From NCBI GenBank assembly GCA_016283195.1, contig JAEEML010000021.1:1-35777 (forward strand): a stretch of 35,777 bases of DNA. The letters are read 5' to 3'. Positions 7,685 through 13,887 of this stretch are shown in pieces (within the stretch, counting starts at the first letter, position 1; each line of letters opens with the position of its first letter). The translations under genes were made by a program, and so were the position numbers. This stretch comes from Deltaproteobacteria bacterium. Its GTDB lineage: Bacteria > JAEEML01. The notes under the pieces were generated by a model. The model worked only from the letters and a program-made list of their open reading frames with translations. It had not been told where the DNA came from and ran no database searches.

Positions 7685-10303
7685 ATGAGGAAGTTCAATC
7701 GTCTATCCTTTGTACTCGCTGTGGCGCTCTGCCTAAGTGGGTGCGGAACTAAACCAAGAGACAGTCATAAAGAAGAGCCAGCCAAAAATACGGATGCCCA
7801 AACCGACAAAACTCAAGATGCTAAAAGCGATGCCGGTAGCGATGATGCTAATACCGATTGCGCTGCCGGCTTCTTTGGCCCGGATTGTAAGCCCTGCACC
7901 TGCCAAATTGGCCAGTGCGATGATGGCAAAGAGGGTAATGGCAAGTGCCTCACCTGTGATGAAGGCTATTTTGGCGAAAATTGCCAAAATGAATGCGCTT
8001 GTGACGATGATGATGAAAACCAAATATGTGATGACGGTCCGGAGGGCTTTGGCTGTATATGTGCCAATAATAAAATAGGTGATAATTGCGATATAGAAAT
8101 TACCTGTAAGCATGGTGAATTAGATGTTTCTAACGGTCAGTGCAGCAGTTGTAACAGCGGCTGGGCTGGTGCTGATTGCGATGAATGTGCTTCCGGCTTT
8201 TTTGGCGGCAAGTGCGATCAAAAAATTACCTGTCAGCACGGCGAGGCCAGCTCCGGCCTAACCGGTAGCGGTAAGTGCATAAAATGTAACGGCAATTTTT
8301 GGGGCGAAAATTGTGATAAGGAGCCCTCTTGCCAACATGGTAAGCCCAGCATTGGCCCGGGCGGCAATGGCAAATGTCTCTCCTGTTACAACGGCTGGGC
8401 CGGTGATGGTTGTAGCGAATGTGCCCCGGGTTTTGATAGCAACGTTAATTGTGTGGATTGTCTTTCCGGCCACTTTGGCGCCGAATGTCTGGGTATTTGC
8501 CCCGGCGGTAGCGAAAACGAGTGTTCAAATAACGGGGAGTGCGATGATGGCATCGATGGCGAAGGTTTTTGTACATGCAATAATGACCTAGTAAGTAGCG
8601 ATTGCTCCGGTTGCCCGGCGGGTAAAACCAATTATCCCGCTTGTGATGAATGTATTCCCGGCTTTTTTGGCGGCAGTTGCGACCAAAAAATTACCTGCCA
8701 GCATGGCGAAGCCAGCCAAGGCGTAAACGGCAACGGCAAATGCCTCTCCTGCCATGACGGCTACTTTGGCGAAAATTGCCAAAATTATAAAACCTGTGTC
8801 AACGGCACCCCAAGTCTCGGTATTAACGGCGATGGCACATGTACAAAATGTAATGGTAATTACTGGGGCGAAAACTGCGACCAAACGCCATCTTGCGTAA
8901 ACGGCACCCCAAGTCTCGGCACTGACGGCAACGGCAATTGTACAGAGTGTCTTCCTGGCTTTTATGGTAGCGATTGTAACCAGGCGGTCATCTGTCAGCA
9001 TGGCGAGGCCAGCCAAGGCTTAAGCGGCAACGGTAAATGCCTCTCCTGCCATGACGGCTACTTTGGCGAAAATTGCCAAAAATATAAAACTTGCCTTAAC
9101 GGCACCCCGAGCGTGGGTCTTACCGGCAACGGTAAGTGCACGAAATGTAATGATAATTACTGGGGCGAGAACTGCGATCAAACGCCCAGTTGTGTAAACG
9201 GCAGACCCAGTCTTGGTATTAGCGGCAACGGTAAGTGCACAGAATGTATCGGTAATTACTGGGGTATCAATTGCAACAAAAAGTCCACCTGTGTGAACGG
9301 CACCCCCAGTGTGGGTATTAACGGCGATGGCAAATGTACAGAATGCCTGAGCAATTTTGTAGGTGAAAACTGCGATGAGTGTAAAAACCCCGACATGACC
9401 GGTACTAATTGCGACCGGGAAATTTTGTGTCAGCACGGCACTCTGGATACCCAAACAGGGCATTGTCTGAGCGGTTCTTGTACTTCTGACTTTACCGGGA
9501 TTGATTGCGATAAAAATACTCTCTGCCAGAACGGGACACTAGACACCCAAACAGGGCACTGCCTTAGCGATTCATGCGCTTCTGGCTTTACCGGGATTGA
9601 TTGCGATAAAAATATTCTTTGCCAACACGGCACATTGGACACCCAAACAGGGCACTGCCTGAGCGATTCTTGTATCCCCCATTCCGGCGGCCCAGATTGC
9701 GAGTGTGCTGAAAAATGGAGCGGAGATAACTGCGATGTCTGTAGCGGAGGCTTTGGGACTAATTGTGCTACCTATGGTTCCGTAACCGATGCTGATGGCC
9801 ACACCTATAAAACGCTCGTTATAAACGGCCTGGAATGGATGGCCGAGAATTATAAACGCCGGACCGGTTCTTGGTATTATCCCAATAATAAACCAATTAA
9901 CGCAGATACTTATGGCTTGCTTTATGCTTGGAATACAGCTAGTAGGAGCGGATTTTGCCCAAGCGGCTGGAGATTACCAACCAAGTCAGAATTTAATGCT
10001 CTCTTAAATGCTGCCGGTGGTAGCGAATCCGCCTCGCTCAACCTGCGGGCGACAAGTTTTGCCGGCGGCGCCGATAAATATGGCTTTTCTGCGCTTCCGG
10101 CCGGCGCCTACAACCCCGTGGCAATTTATAATCCCTACACTGATTTCGGGACAGCTGCCTACTTCTGGACAAGTTCGGTTTATGATGATTTTGATGCCTA
10201 TTACCTCTATTTGGGTAACGGTGTTGGTTCCGCCAATGCGTCCATACCCCACTATGACAAACCCACCGGCTTTTCGGTGCGTTGCGTCAAAAGCCAGTCC
10301 TAA
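7685..10303 (+). CDS. Large EGF-repeat lipoprotein with C-terminal FISUMP-type domain, 872 aa
   Basis: Cell-surface lipoprotein: signal peptide with lipobox L-S-G-C (Cys20), then a Lys/Asp-rich linker (about 22-57). About fourteen Cys-rich EGF/laminin-like modules (about 58-690) follow the pattern C-x-H/N-G-x(n)-G-x-G-K-C-x-x-C-x(n)-G-x-x-C. Residues about 697-872 form a domain of the FISUMP type (Fibrobacter succinogenes major paralogous domain): VTDADGHTYKTLVINGLEWM, then GLLYAWNTAS, CPSGWRLPTKSEF, YFWTSS and a final FSVRCVK. Such domains end adhesins or surface proteins of Fibrobacter, Bacteroidota and others. The repeats probably act as a disulfide-stiffened stalk presenting the domain. 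Start: GGAGGG 6 nt before the ATG. Repeats are also near-identical at DNA level, so repeat number may vary. Whether it binds Ca2+ is unclear; a clear cbEGF signature was not seen. Confidence 0.85.
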   Translation: MRKFNRLSFVLAVALCLSGCGTKPRDSHKEEPAKNTDAQTDKTQDAKSDAGSDDANTDCAAGFFGPDCKPCTCQIGQCDDGKEGNGKCLTCDEGYFGENCQNECACDDDDENQICDDGPEGFGCICANNKIGDNCDIEITCKHGELDVSNGQCSSCNSGWAGADCDECASGFFGGKCDQKITCQHGEASSGLTGSGKCIKCNGNFWGENCDKEPSCQHGKPSIGPGGNGKCLSCYNGWAGDGCSECAPGFDSNVNCVDCLSGHFGAECLGICPGGSENECSNNGECDDGIDGEGFCTCNNDLVSSDCSGCPAGKTNYPACDECIPGFFGGSCDQKITCQHGEASQGVNGNGKCLSCHDGYFGENCQNYKTCVNGTPSLGINGDGTCTKCNGNYWGENCDQTPSCVNGTPSLGTDGNGNCTECLPGFYGSDCNQAVICQHGEASQGLSGNGKCLSCHDGYFGENCQKYKTCLNGTPSVGLTGNGKCTKCNDNYWGENCDQTPSCVNGRPSLGISGNGKCTECIGNYWGINCNKKSTCVNGTPSVGINGDGKCTECLSNFVGENCDECKNPDMTGTNCDREILCQHGTLDTQTGHCLSGSCTSDFTGIDCDKNTLCQNGTLDTQTGHCLSDSCASGFTGIDCDKNILCQHGTLDTQTGHCLSDSCIPHSGGPDCECAEKWSGDNCDVCSGGFGTNCATYGSVTDADGHTYKTLVINGLEWMAENYKRRTGSWYYPNNKPINADTYGLLYAWNTASRSGFCPSGWRLPTKSEFNALLNAAGGSESASLNLRATSFAGGADKYGFSALPAGAYNPVAIYNPYTDFGTAAYFWTSSVYDDFDAYYLYLGNGVGSANASIPHYDKPTGFSVRCVKSQS
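8691..9112 (+). repeat. Long direct repeat (297-bp offset) inside the EGF gene
   Basis: About 125 bp at 8691-8815 recur at 8988-9112 with few differences, offset exactly 297 bp (99 codons), so the reading frame is kept. The copies encode CQHGEAS, GNGKCLSCHDGYFGENCQ and the start of the next module. This shows recent duplication of a three-module block. Confidence 0.7.
9428..9700 (+). repeat. Three tandem 96-bp repeats inside the EGF gene
   Basis: Units begin at 9428, 9524 and 9620 (CAGCACGGCACTCTGGAT and variants), period 96 bp or 32 codons. Each encodes a module with GTLDTQTGHCLS followed by FTGIDCDKN. The third unit diverges at its end. Slippage or recombination between units would change stalk length without changing frame. 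Confidence 0.75.
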
Positions 10304-10316
10304 CCGACCATCCTCT

Positions 10317-10350
10317 GGCAGGAAAAAGAAAGATTAATAAGGCAATAATT
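10317..10350 (+). repeat. Copy of the 3' end of the upstream barrel-lipoprotein gene
   Basis: The 34 bp at 10317-10350, just after the EGF/FISUMP gene, match 7540-7573, the last codons and trailer of the barrel-lipoprotein gene (GAAAAAGAAAGATTAAT shared exactly; about six differences overall). Here it is not part of any gene. This suggests a former duplicate of that 3' end, or insertion of the EGF gene by recombination at this sequence. Confidence 0.55.
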
Positions 10351-10386
10351 CTCAAATCCCCAAAAATTTCTTAACTGCGCTATAAA

Positions 10387-10521
10387 TTATTTTTCTGCTC
10401 TGCGAAGCTCCAGAAAATGTATATTCATCTTATCTCTCAGCGGCTTACTTGTTGCCAGGTCAACCATCTGGGTTTTGTGGTGGGGTTGGTCATCGGCGGG
10501 GAAGTGTGGGCTAAATGGCAT
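10387..10521 (-). pseudogene. Fragment resembling the end of an Rpn/PD-(D/E)XK transposase-family nuclease
   Basis: A 44-codon frame (ATG at 10521, TAA at 10387) starts 2 bp after the stop of the upstream gene and uses AAGGAG inside that gene's last codons as its ribosome binding site. Its second half, KPLRDKMNIHFLELRRAEK, resembles the conserved E-I-H-F-x-E-L-P stretch of Rpn-family (PD-(D/E)XK nuclease family transposase) proteins, which are normally about 280-320 aa. Everything else, including the nuclease core, is missing, so this is read as a decayed remnant. It could still be translated because of the coupled ribosome binding site. Family assignment rests on this one motif. Confidence 0.45.
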
Positions 10522-10523
10522 GA

Positions 10524-11321
10524 CTAGCTCCTTTGCATAGGATTATCCTTCTTGCTGTTTTGTTCAACTGTTGCGTTTTGTGCTGCCTTTTGAAACAAGT
10601 TAATAAATCTTTTTAGCTTGGTGGTTATTTTATTATTGTCGGCATTAGCTAGTGCTTCTTGTAACAATGGTACAATTTGCTCTGCATAGGCAACATATTG
10701 TTTTTCTTCGACCATTTGAAGCATTTCTGTCTTAGCATATTTGGGCAACTGCTTTTTGATAGCAGAATTTAATGGCCTAGCAAAGCTTTTATCCTCAATA
10801 CGTAGTAGAGAAATAATGGCATCAAGCAATAATTTACTGTTTTTGTTAGCCTTAAATATCTGACTTACATAGTTTGCGGTATATTCTTCGAATTTCTGGG
10901 GAAATGTTTTGTAACACTGCAAAATAAAAATATGTACAGGAGAATTATTGGCTTTTGCCGCATTTAAAACAAGTTTTTGGAAAAAGTCGCTATTTAATTG
11001 ACTGGGTGTAAAATAAAAAGCTGCTTCTGCCGTTGTTTTTGTGAGAATAGCGGCATATTTTTCGCTTTTGCTGCTATGCACTTTTAGTGCCTGGCTTAAA
11101 TTGTATAAAGTGCCAGGTGTTGAGTAACTATGGACAATTAAAGCAAAATCATTTATTTTGTCATATAATTCCGCCAACTTATTCTGGTTTAGCTCTGCGC
11201 ACTCCCCCGGTAATGGCAGTGTTTTGTCAATTTGGTGGAAAAGGGTAATTTGTGTGCTGACATCAAGATTGGTATCAGTAATGGCGTTAATAATAGTGCT
11301 TAATTCGCTCGGTGTTGCCAC
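10524..11321 (-). CDS. Unknown all-helical protein, 265 aa
   Basis: Unrecognised. No signal peptide or membrane segment, so cytoplasmic. The sequence is almost entirely helical with Leu/Ile/Phe spacing that suggests HEAT- or TPR-like helical pairs (for example ELYDKINDFALIVHSY and LLLDAIISLLRIEDKSF), followed by a basic C-terminal tail. It starts with GTG at 11321, 22 bp inside the 3' end of the membrane protein gene, so the two are translationally coupled and probably functionally linked. No good ribosome binding site is visible for the GTG, which fits coupling. The DNA is more AT-rich and the codon choice differs from the housekeeping genes nearby, suggesting an accessory gene. The stop at 10524 directly abuts the Rpn-like fragment. 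Confidence 0.6.
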   Translation of the reverse strand: MATPSELSTIINAITDTNLDVSTQITLFHQIDKTLPLPGECAELNQNKLAELYDKINDFALIVHSYSTPGTLYNLSQALKVHSSKSEKYAAILTKTTAEAAFYFTPSQLNSDFFQKLVLNAAKANNSPVHIFILQCYKTFPQKFEEYTANYVSQIFKANKNSKLLLDAIISLLRIEDKSFARPLNSAIKKQLPKYAKTEMLQMVEEKQYVAYAEQIVPLLQEALANADNNKITTKLKRFINLFQKAAQNATVEQNSKKDNPMQRS

Positions 11322-11860
11322 TGATAACCAGCTTTCAAAGAATAGCTGATGCTATGGATAAAGAGGTAAAGGCGCTCGATGGATTTTATCAGCAGCATAA
11401 TTATCAGGTAAAATAGTGAAATATGTACAAGGTAGTAATATATTATTAAAAATATTGCTACAAGCCATAAACTGGTGCCGACATAGCCGATAACCATGGG
11501 TAGTATAAGCCAATTGCTTTTATCCATGCCGCTCCTAAGGCGGCTGTGCATTTCGGCAAATGAAATGCAGAATACTTCGAATAAATATGCGTATAAAGGG
11601 CCTAAAATAATTACTTTGAACGCTTCGCCGTCTTTTACCGAGCGGTATTCAGATAACTTGGTGGCTTTATCGAAGGCGTCAGCGATGCAAACAATAGCAA
11701 ATATTAGACAAGTCACAAGGGTGATACCTCCTAGGGTGCCAAATATAATGGCAGCGTGGGCGGCTATAAAGCAAAAGAGCTCGTAGATACACCAGCCGAT
11801 GAGGATCACGATGGCTACTATAGCGACAAATCCAATAAGGGCGAATAATGATTCTTCCAT
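11300..11860 (-). CDS. Multi-pass membrane protein of unknown function, about 186 aa
   Basis: Unrecognised. About five hydrophobic segments: SLFALIGFVAIVAIVILIGW (residues 4-23), one near 30-60 with a Gly/Thr-rich stretch, one near 85-100, one near 115-135 and one near 140-165. The polar loop between segments 2 and 3 is rich in Lys and Glu. I start it at the ATG at 11860 because GAGG lies 6 nt upstream. A longer frame to 11923 has no ribosome binding site and would add 21 residues that spoil the N-terminal segment. The 3' end overlaps the next gene by 22 bp. The pair forms a small AT-richer operon between the EGF gene and rtcB. No domain points to a function. Confidence 0.6.
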   Translation of the reverse strand: MEESLFALIGFVAIVAIVILIGWCIYELFCFIAAHAAIIFGTLGGITLVTCLIFAIVCIADAFDKATKLSEYRSVKDGEAFKVIILGPLYAYLFEVFCISFAEMHSRLRSGMDKSNWLILPMVIGYVGTSLWLVAIFLIIYYYLVHISLFYLIIMLLIKSIERLYLFIHSISYSLKAGYQWQHRAN

Positions 11861-11930
11861 AGAAGACCTCGTGGAGCAAGAAATGCCAATGCTAATCCCT
11901 AACGCAGAGGTCAGAAAGAGCATATTTAGA

Positions 11931-11949
11931 GATTATGATAAACATAATC
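11931..11949. promoter_or_regulatory. Perfect dyad upstream of the membrane-protein operon
   Basis: GATTATG (11931-11937) and CATAATC (11943-11949) flank a 5-bp centre. It lies 70 bp upstream of the ATG at 11860, the right place for an operator controlling the two-gene unit. No regulator gene is adjacent. Confidence 0.4.
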
Positions 11950-12075
11950 ATACCGCATACCGGCATAGAATACGCTGAACTGAACATTACCAGCCCCTTA
12001 TGGCTAAAAACCGTAAAAAAATCTAGCGGATCGGAGTAGGGCTGTCAAGCGGAAAATTGCGCTGGGAGGAAGGTG

Positions 12076-12120
12076 CTTCTCGGCGCCGGCTAAGGCCGGT
12101 AAGGGGCAGTTCGTGAGAAG
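12076..12120 (-). other. Nested stem-loop downstream of rtcB
   Basis: On the minus strand CTTCTC (12120-12115) pairs with GAGAAG (12081-12076), enclosing a tight hairpin CCGGC-CTTA-GCCGG (12099-12086). A further 7-bp stem, TCTATGG with CCATAGA, spans the rtcB stop codon just before it. There is no T-run, so these may protect the mRNA 3' end rather than terminate. The 9-mer CCGGCTAAG here also occurs twice at 30235-30383. Confidence 0.4.
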
Positions 12121-12123
12121 TTT

Positions 12124-13395
12124 CTATGGTGTTTTTACCATAGATTTCTTTTTCTCCTTCTTCTCCCAGGGAGCGCTATCTCCGGCTTTAAAATTGTAAA
12201 TCGGTTTGATAATCTTGATAACCTCGGCGGTCGGCTCGATATTTTGCAAAATGCTCTCCAGCGGTTTATAGGCCATGGGCGCTTCGTCGATGGTTTCCAG
12301 GCCGATGGTCGAAGAATAAATTCCCGCCATTTCCTTTTGAAAATCATCTAGTTTTAATTCTCTTGCCGCCTGTGCCCGGCTCATGATACGCCCGGCGCCG
12401 TGGGGCGCTGAATAGTTCCAATCGGGGTTGCCCTTGCCCAGGCAGATGAGGCTGCCGTCGCGCATGTTGATGGGAATTAAGAGTTTTTCGCCTTTTTGGG
12501 CGCTTACTGCCCCTTTGCGCAAGATCATGGCTTTGGTATCAATATAATTATGAATGGTGGTAAATTGCTCCAAAATATCTTTTGGGGCAATATTCATGCC
12601 GGTGCAAATGGCTTCGATCATGGCCCGGCGGCTAAGGACGGCAAAATGCTGCATGATGCGCATGTCGCTAATATAATTATCAAATAGCTGCCCGCTCACA
12701 TAGGCCAGCTCGCGGGGAATTTTGGTAAGCACCTGGTTTTTCAGCCTTTTGAGCTCGCTTTCTATCTCTTTATCGCGCCCGGCGGCTTTGAGAGTGGCGA
12801 TTAAAGAAGCTCTATCGCTTTTTAAATTGCCGTTTAGCTGTTTCCAAGCCTCTTCCTGGTAAAAGCCGGCTATTTCCAGCCCGGCATGGCGGCTGCCGGA
12901 GTGCACCACAAAATAGAGATTGCCCTCATCGTCGCGGTCGGCTTCGATAAAGTGGTTGCCGCCGCCCAGAGTGCCCAGGCTGAGTTGGGCCCGCGCCTTG
13001 TTATAGTGGCCGCGGATATTATCCCACTCCACCGCGCTGGCTAGCGGGTGCGGGGTTTCTCTAATGGCAAACCCGGCGGGAATATTGGCTTTTATAACTT
13101 CATCCAGCTTCTTAGGGTCAAAATTCTGGCTTGCCGGAGCGGCGGCGTGAATGGCTATGGTCTCCATACCACACCCTATATCCACGCCCACCAAATTGGG
13201 GCAAATTTTGCCCTCTATGGTCATGGTGGTGCCGATAGTGCAGCCGGCTCCGGCATGAATATCAGGCATGAGGCGTATCTTGCTGCTTTCTACAAATGGT
13301 TGATCGCAAAGAGTTTTTACCTGTTTTAACGAAGTGTCGTCAACGAGGTCGGTATAAATTTTGGCACAGGCATAGCGGCCGCTGATTTCTTTCAT
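12124..13395 (-). CDS. rtcB: RtcB-type RNA ligase (3'-phosphate/5'-OH)
   Basis: GTP- and Mn2+-dependent ligase that joins 2',3'-cyclic or 3'-phosphate RNA ends to 5'-OH ends, as in tRNA repair after cleavage. Family marks are clear: GVDIGCGM with the metal-binding Asp72 and Cys75, SLGTLGGGNHFIE, VHSGSRHAG, and SAPHGAGR with His332, which carries the GMP. At 423 aa it belongs to the shorter RtcB forms. I start it at the ATG at 13395 because GGGGA lies 7 nt upstream and family proteins begin near here; the ATG at 13428 abuts a terminator T-run and has no ribosome binding site. The C-terminus is Lys-rich (KKEKKKK). No rtcA, archease, rsr or rtcR gene is seen. A sigma54 promoter, structured RNA and terminator lie upstream. 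Confidence 0.93.
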   Translation of the reverse strand: MKEISGRYACAKIYTDLVDDTSLKQVKTLCDQPFVESSKIRLMPDIHAGAGCTIGTTMTIEGKICPNLVGVDIGCGMETIAIHAAAPASQNFDPKKLDEVIKANIPAGFAIRETPHPLASAVEWDNIRGHYNKARAQLSLGTLGGGNHFIEADRDDEGNLYFVVHSGSRHAGLEIAGFYQEEAWKQLNGNLKSDRASLIATLKAAGRDKEIESELKRLKNQVLTKIPRELAYVSGQLFDNYISDMRIMQHFAVLSRRAMIEAICTGMNIAPKDILEQFTTIHNYIDTKAMILRKGAVSAQKGEKLLIPINMRDGSLICLGKGNPDWNYSAPHGAGRIMSRAQAARELKLDDFQKEMAGIYSSTIGLETIDEAPMAYKPLESILQNIEPTAEVIKIIKPIYNFKAGDSAPWEKKEKKKSMVKTP

Positions 13396-13428
13396 TGCAG
13401 ATTCCCCGGTCTTTGTAGATAAAGGCAT

Positions 13429-13455
13429 AAAAAAAGCCCGCTAAATTAGCGGGCT
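13429..13455 (-). terminator. Strong intrinsic terminator between the structured RNA and rtcB
   Basis: On the minus strand AGCCCGCTAATTTAGCGGGCT (13455-13435) folds into a hairpin of up to 9 bp and is followed by six T (13434-13429). It ends 33 bp before the rtcB ATG. It either ends a separate small RNA or acts as an attenuator that rtcB transcription must pass. Confidence 0.85.
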
Positions 13456-13725
13456 AAATTTTATATAAAATCTTGCGAAAAGCAAGACAGAAAAAACAGG
13501 GGGTAGGACTTGGAGTCCAAGGTTGCGGCATTTGCGCCGGGGAGATGTGAACAATACCCCACTCACAACCTTGGACTCCTAAGACAATAACCAATATAAA
13601 TATTGGTTATAAAATGATATGTCTATTGAAGGTAGGTCAGGTAAAATTTTTTTAAAAGATCCAACACAAAACTCTATTGAGAACCGTGCCAGCTCATTTC
13701 CAAGTCAGGCGCTCATGCGCAACGC
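13429..13725 (-). ncRNA. Hairpin-rich non-coding RNA or leader upstream of rtcB
   Basis: Predicted from the sigma54 promoter (start near 13725) to the terminator, about 297 nt with no convincing open frame. On the minus strand, in order: a perfect 10-bp hairpin (13610-13587, loop TTTA); a 14-bp perfect stem GGAGTCCAAGGTTG/CAACCTTGGACTCC (13579-13566 with 13525-13512), extended by CTT/AAG past one bulge; inside it a 40-nt insert holding CGGC-loop-GCCG (13539-13526) and GGGG/CCCC, giving a three-way junction; a hairpin TCTTGC-TTTTC-GCAAGA (13487-13471); then the terminator. The layout fits either a Y-RNA-like small RNA, as known next to rtcB in some bacteria, or a cis-acting leader. I see no match to 6S, SRP, tmRNA, RNase P or tRNA. 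Boundaries are inferred. Confidence 0.65.
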
Positions 13726-13732
13726 CCTTATA

Positions 13733-13756
13733 ATATGCAAGTTCCGTGCCAACTTT
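13733..13756 (-). promoter_or_regulatory. Full-consensus sigma54 (-24/-12) promoter facing rtcB
   Basis: The minus strand reads AAAGTTGGCACGGAACTTGC followed by ATAT, which matches every position of the consensus mrNrYTGGCACGN4TTGCWNNw. Transcription should start about 12 nt after the -12 GC, near 13725, and run into the structured RNA and rtcB. A second site, CTGGCACGGTTCTCAA (13692-13677), has a perfect -24 half but a spoiled -12 half. Sigma54 promoters need an AAA+ activator; in enterobacteria rtcBA uses RtcR. Confidence 0.85.
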
Positions 13757-13846
13757 TTGATACAAAGTATTGTTGAATTAAATCAATCAGTTACAGAAAT
13801 GCACCATTTTGTAAAAACTCTATGCATTACCAGTAATAGGGTAAAA

Positions 13847-13875
13847 TTACCACACGAAGCCACTACTTGTGGTAA
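13847..13875. promoter_or_regulatory. Dyad at enhancer distance from the sigma54 promoter
   Basis: TTACCACA (13847-13854) and TGTGGTAA (13868-13875) are perfect inverted arms whose centres are 21 bp apart, two helical turns. The centre lies about 125 bp upstream of the -12 element, a usual place for a bacterial enhancer-binding protein. Proposed binding site for an RtcR-like activator. Confidence 0.5.
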
Positions 13876-13887
13876 AATAGCCATAAA

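Noticed and set aside
7733-9802. Several long antisense frames across the EGF gene
   Set aside because: They arise from the repeated codons of the Cys-rich modules; the sense frame has signal peptide, modules and terminal domain.
13501-13610. 6S RNA, SRP RNA, tRNA or retron msr-msd for the structured DNA before rtcB
   Set aside because: No GGAAGCAG-type SRP loop, no 6S-like central bubble pattern, no cloverleaf with T-arm, and no reverse transcriptase gene nearby.
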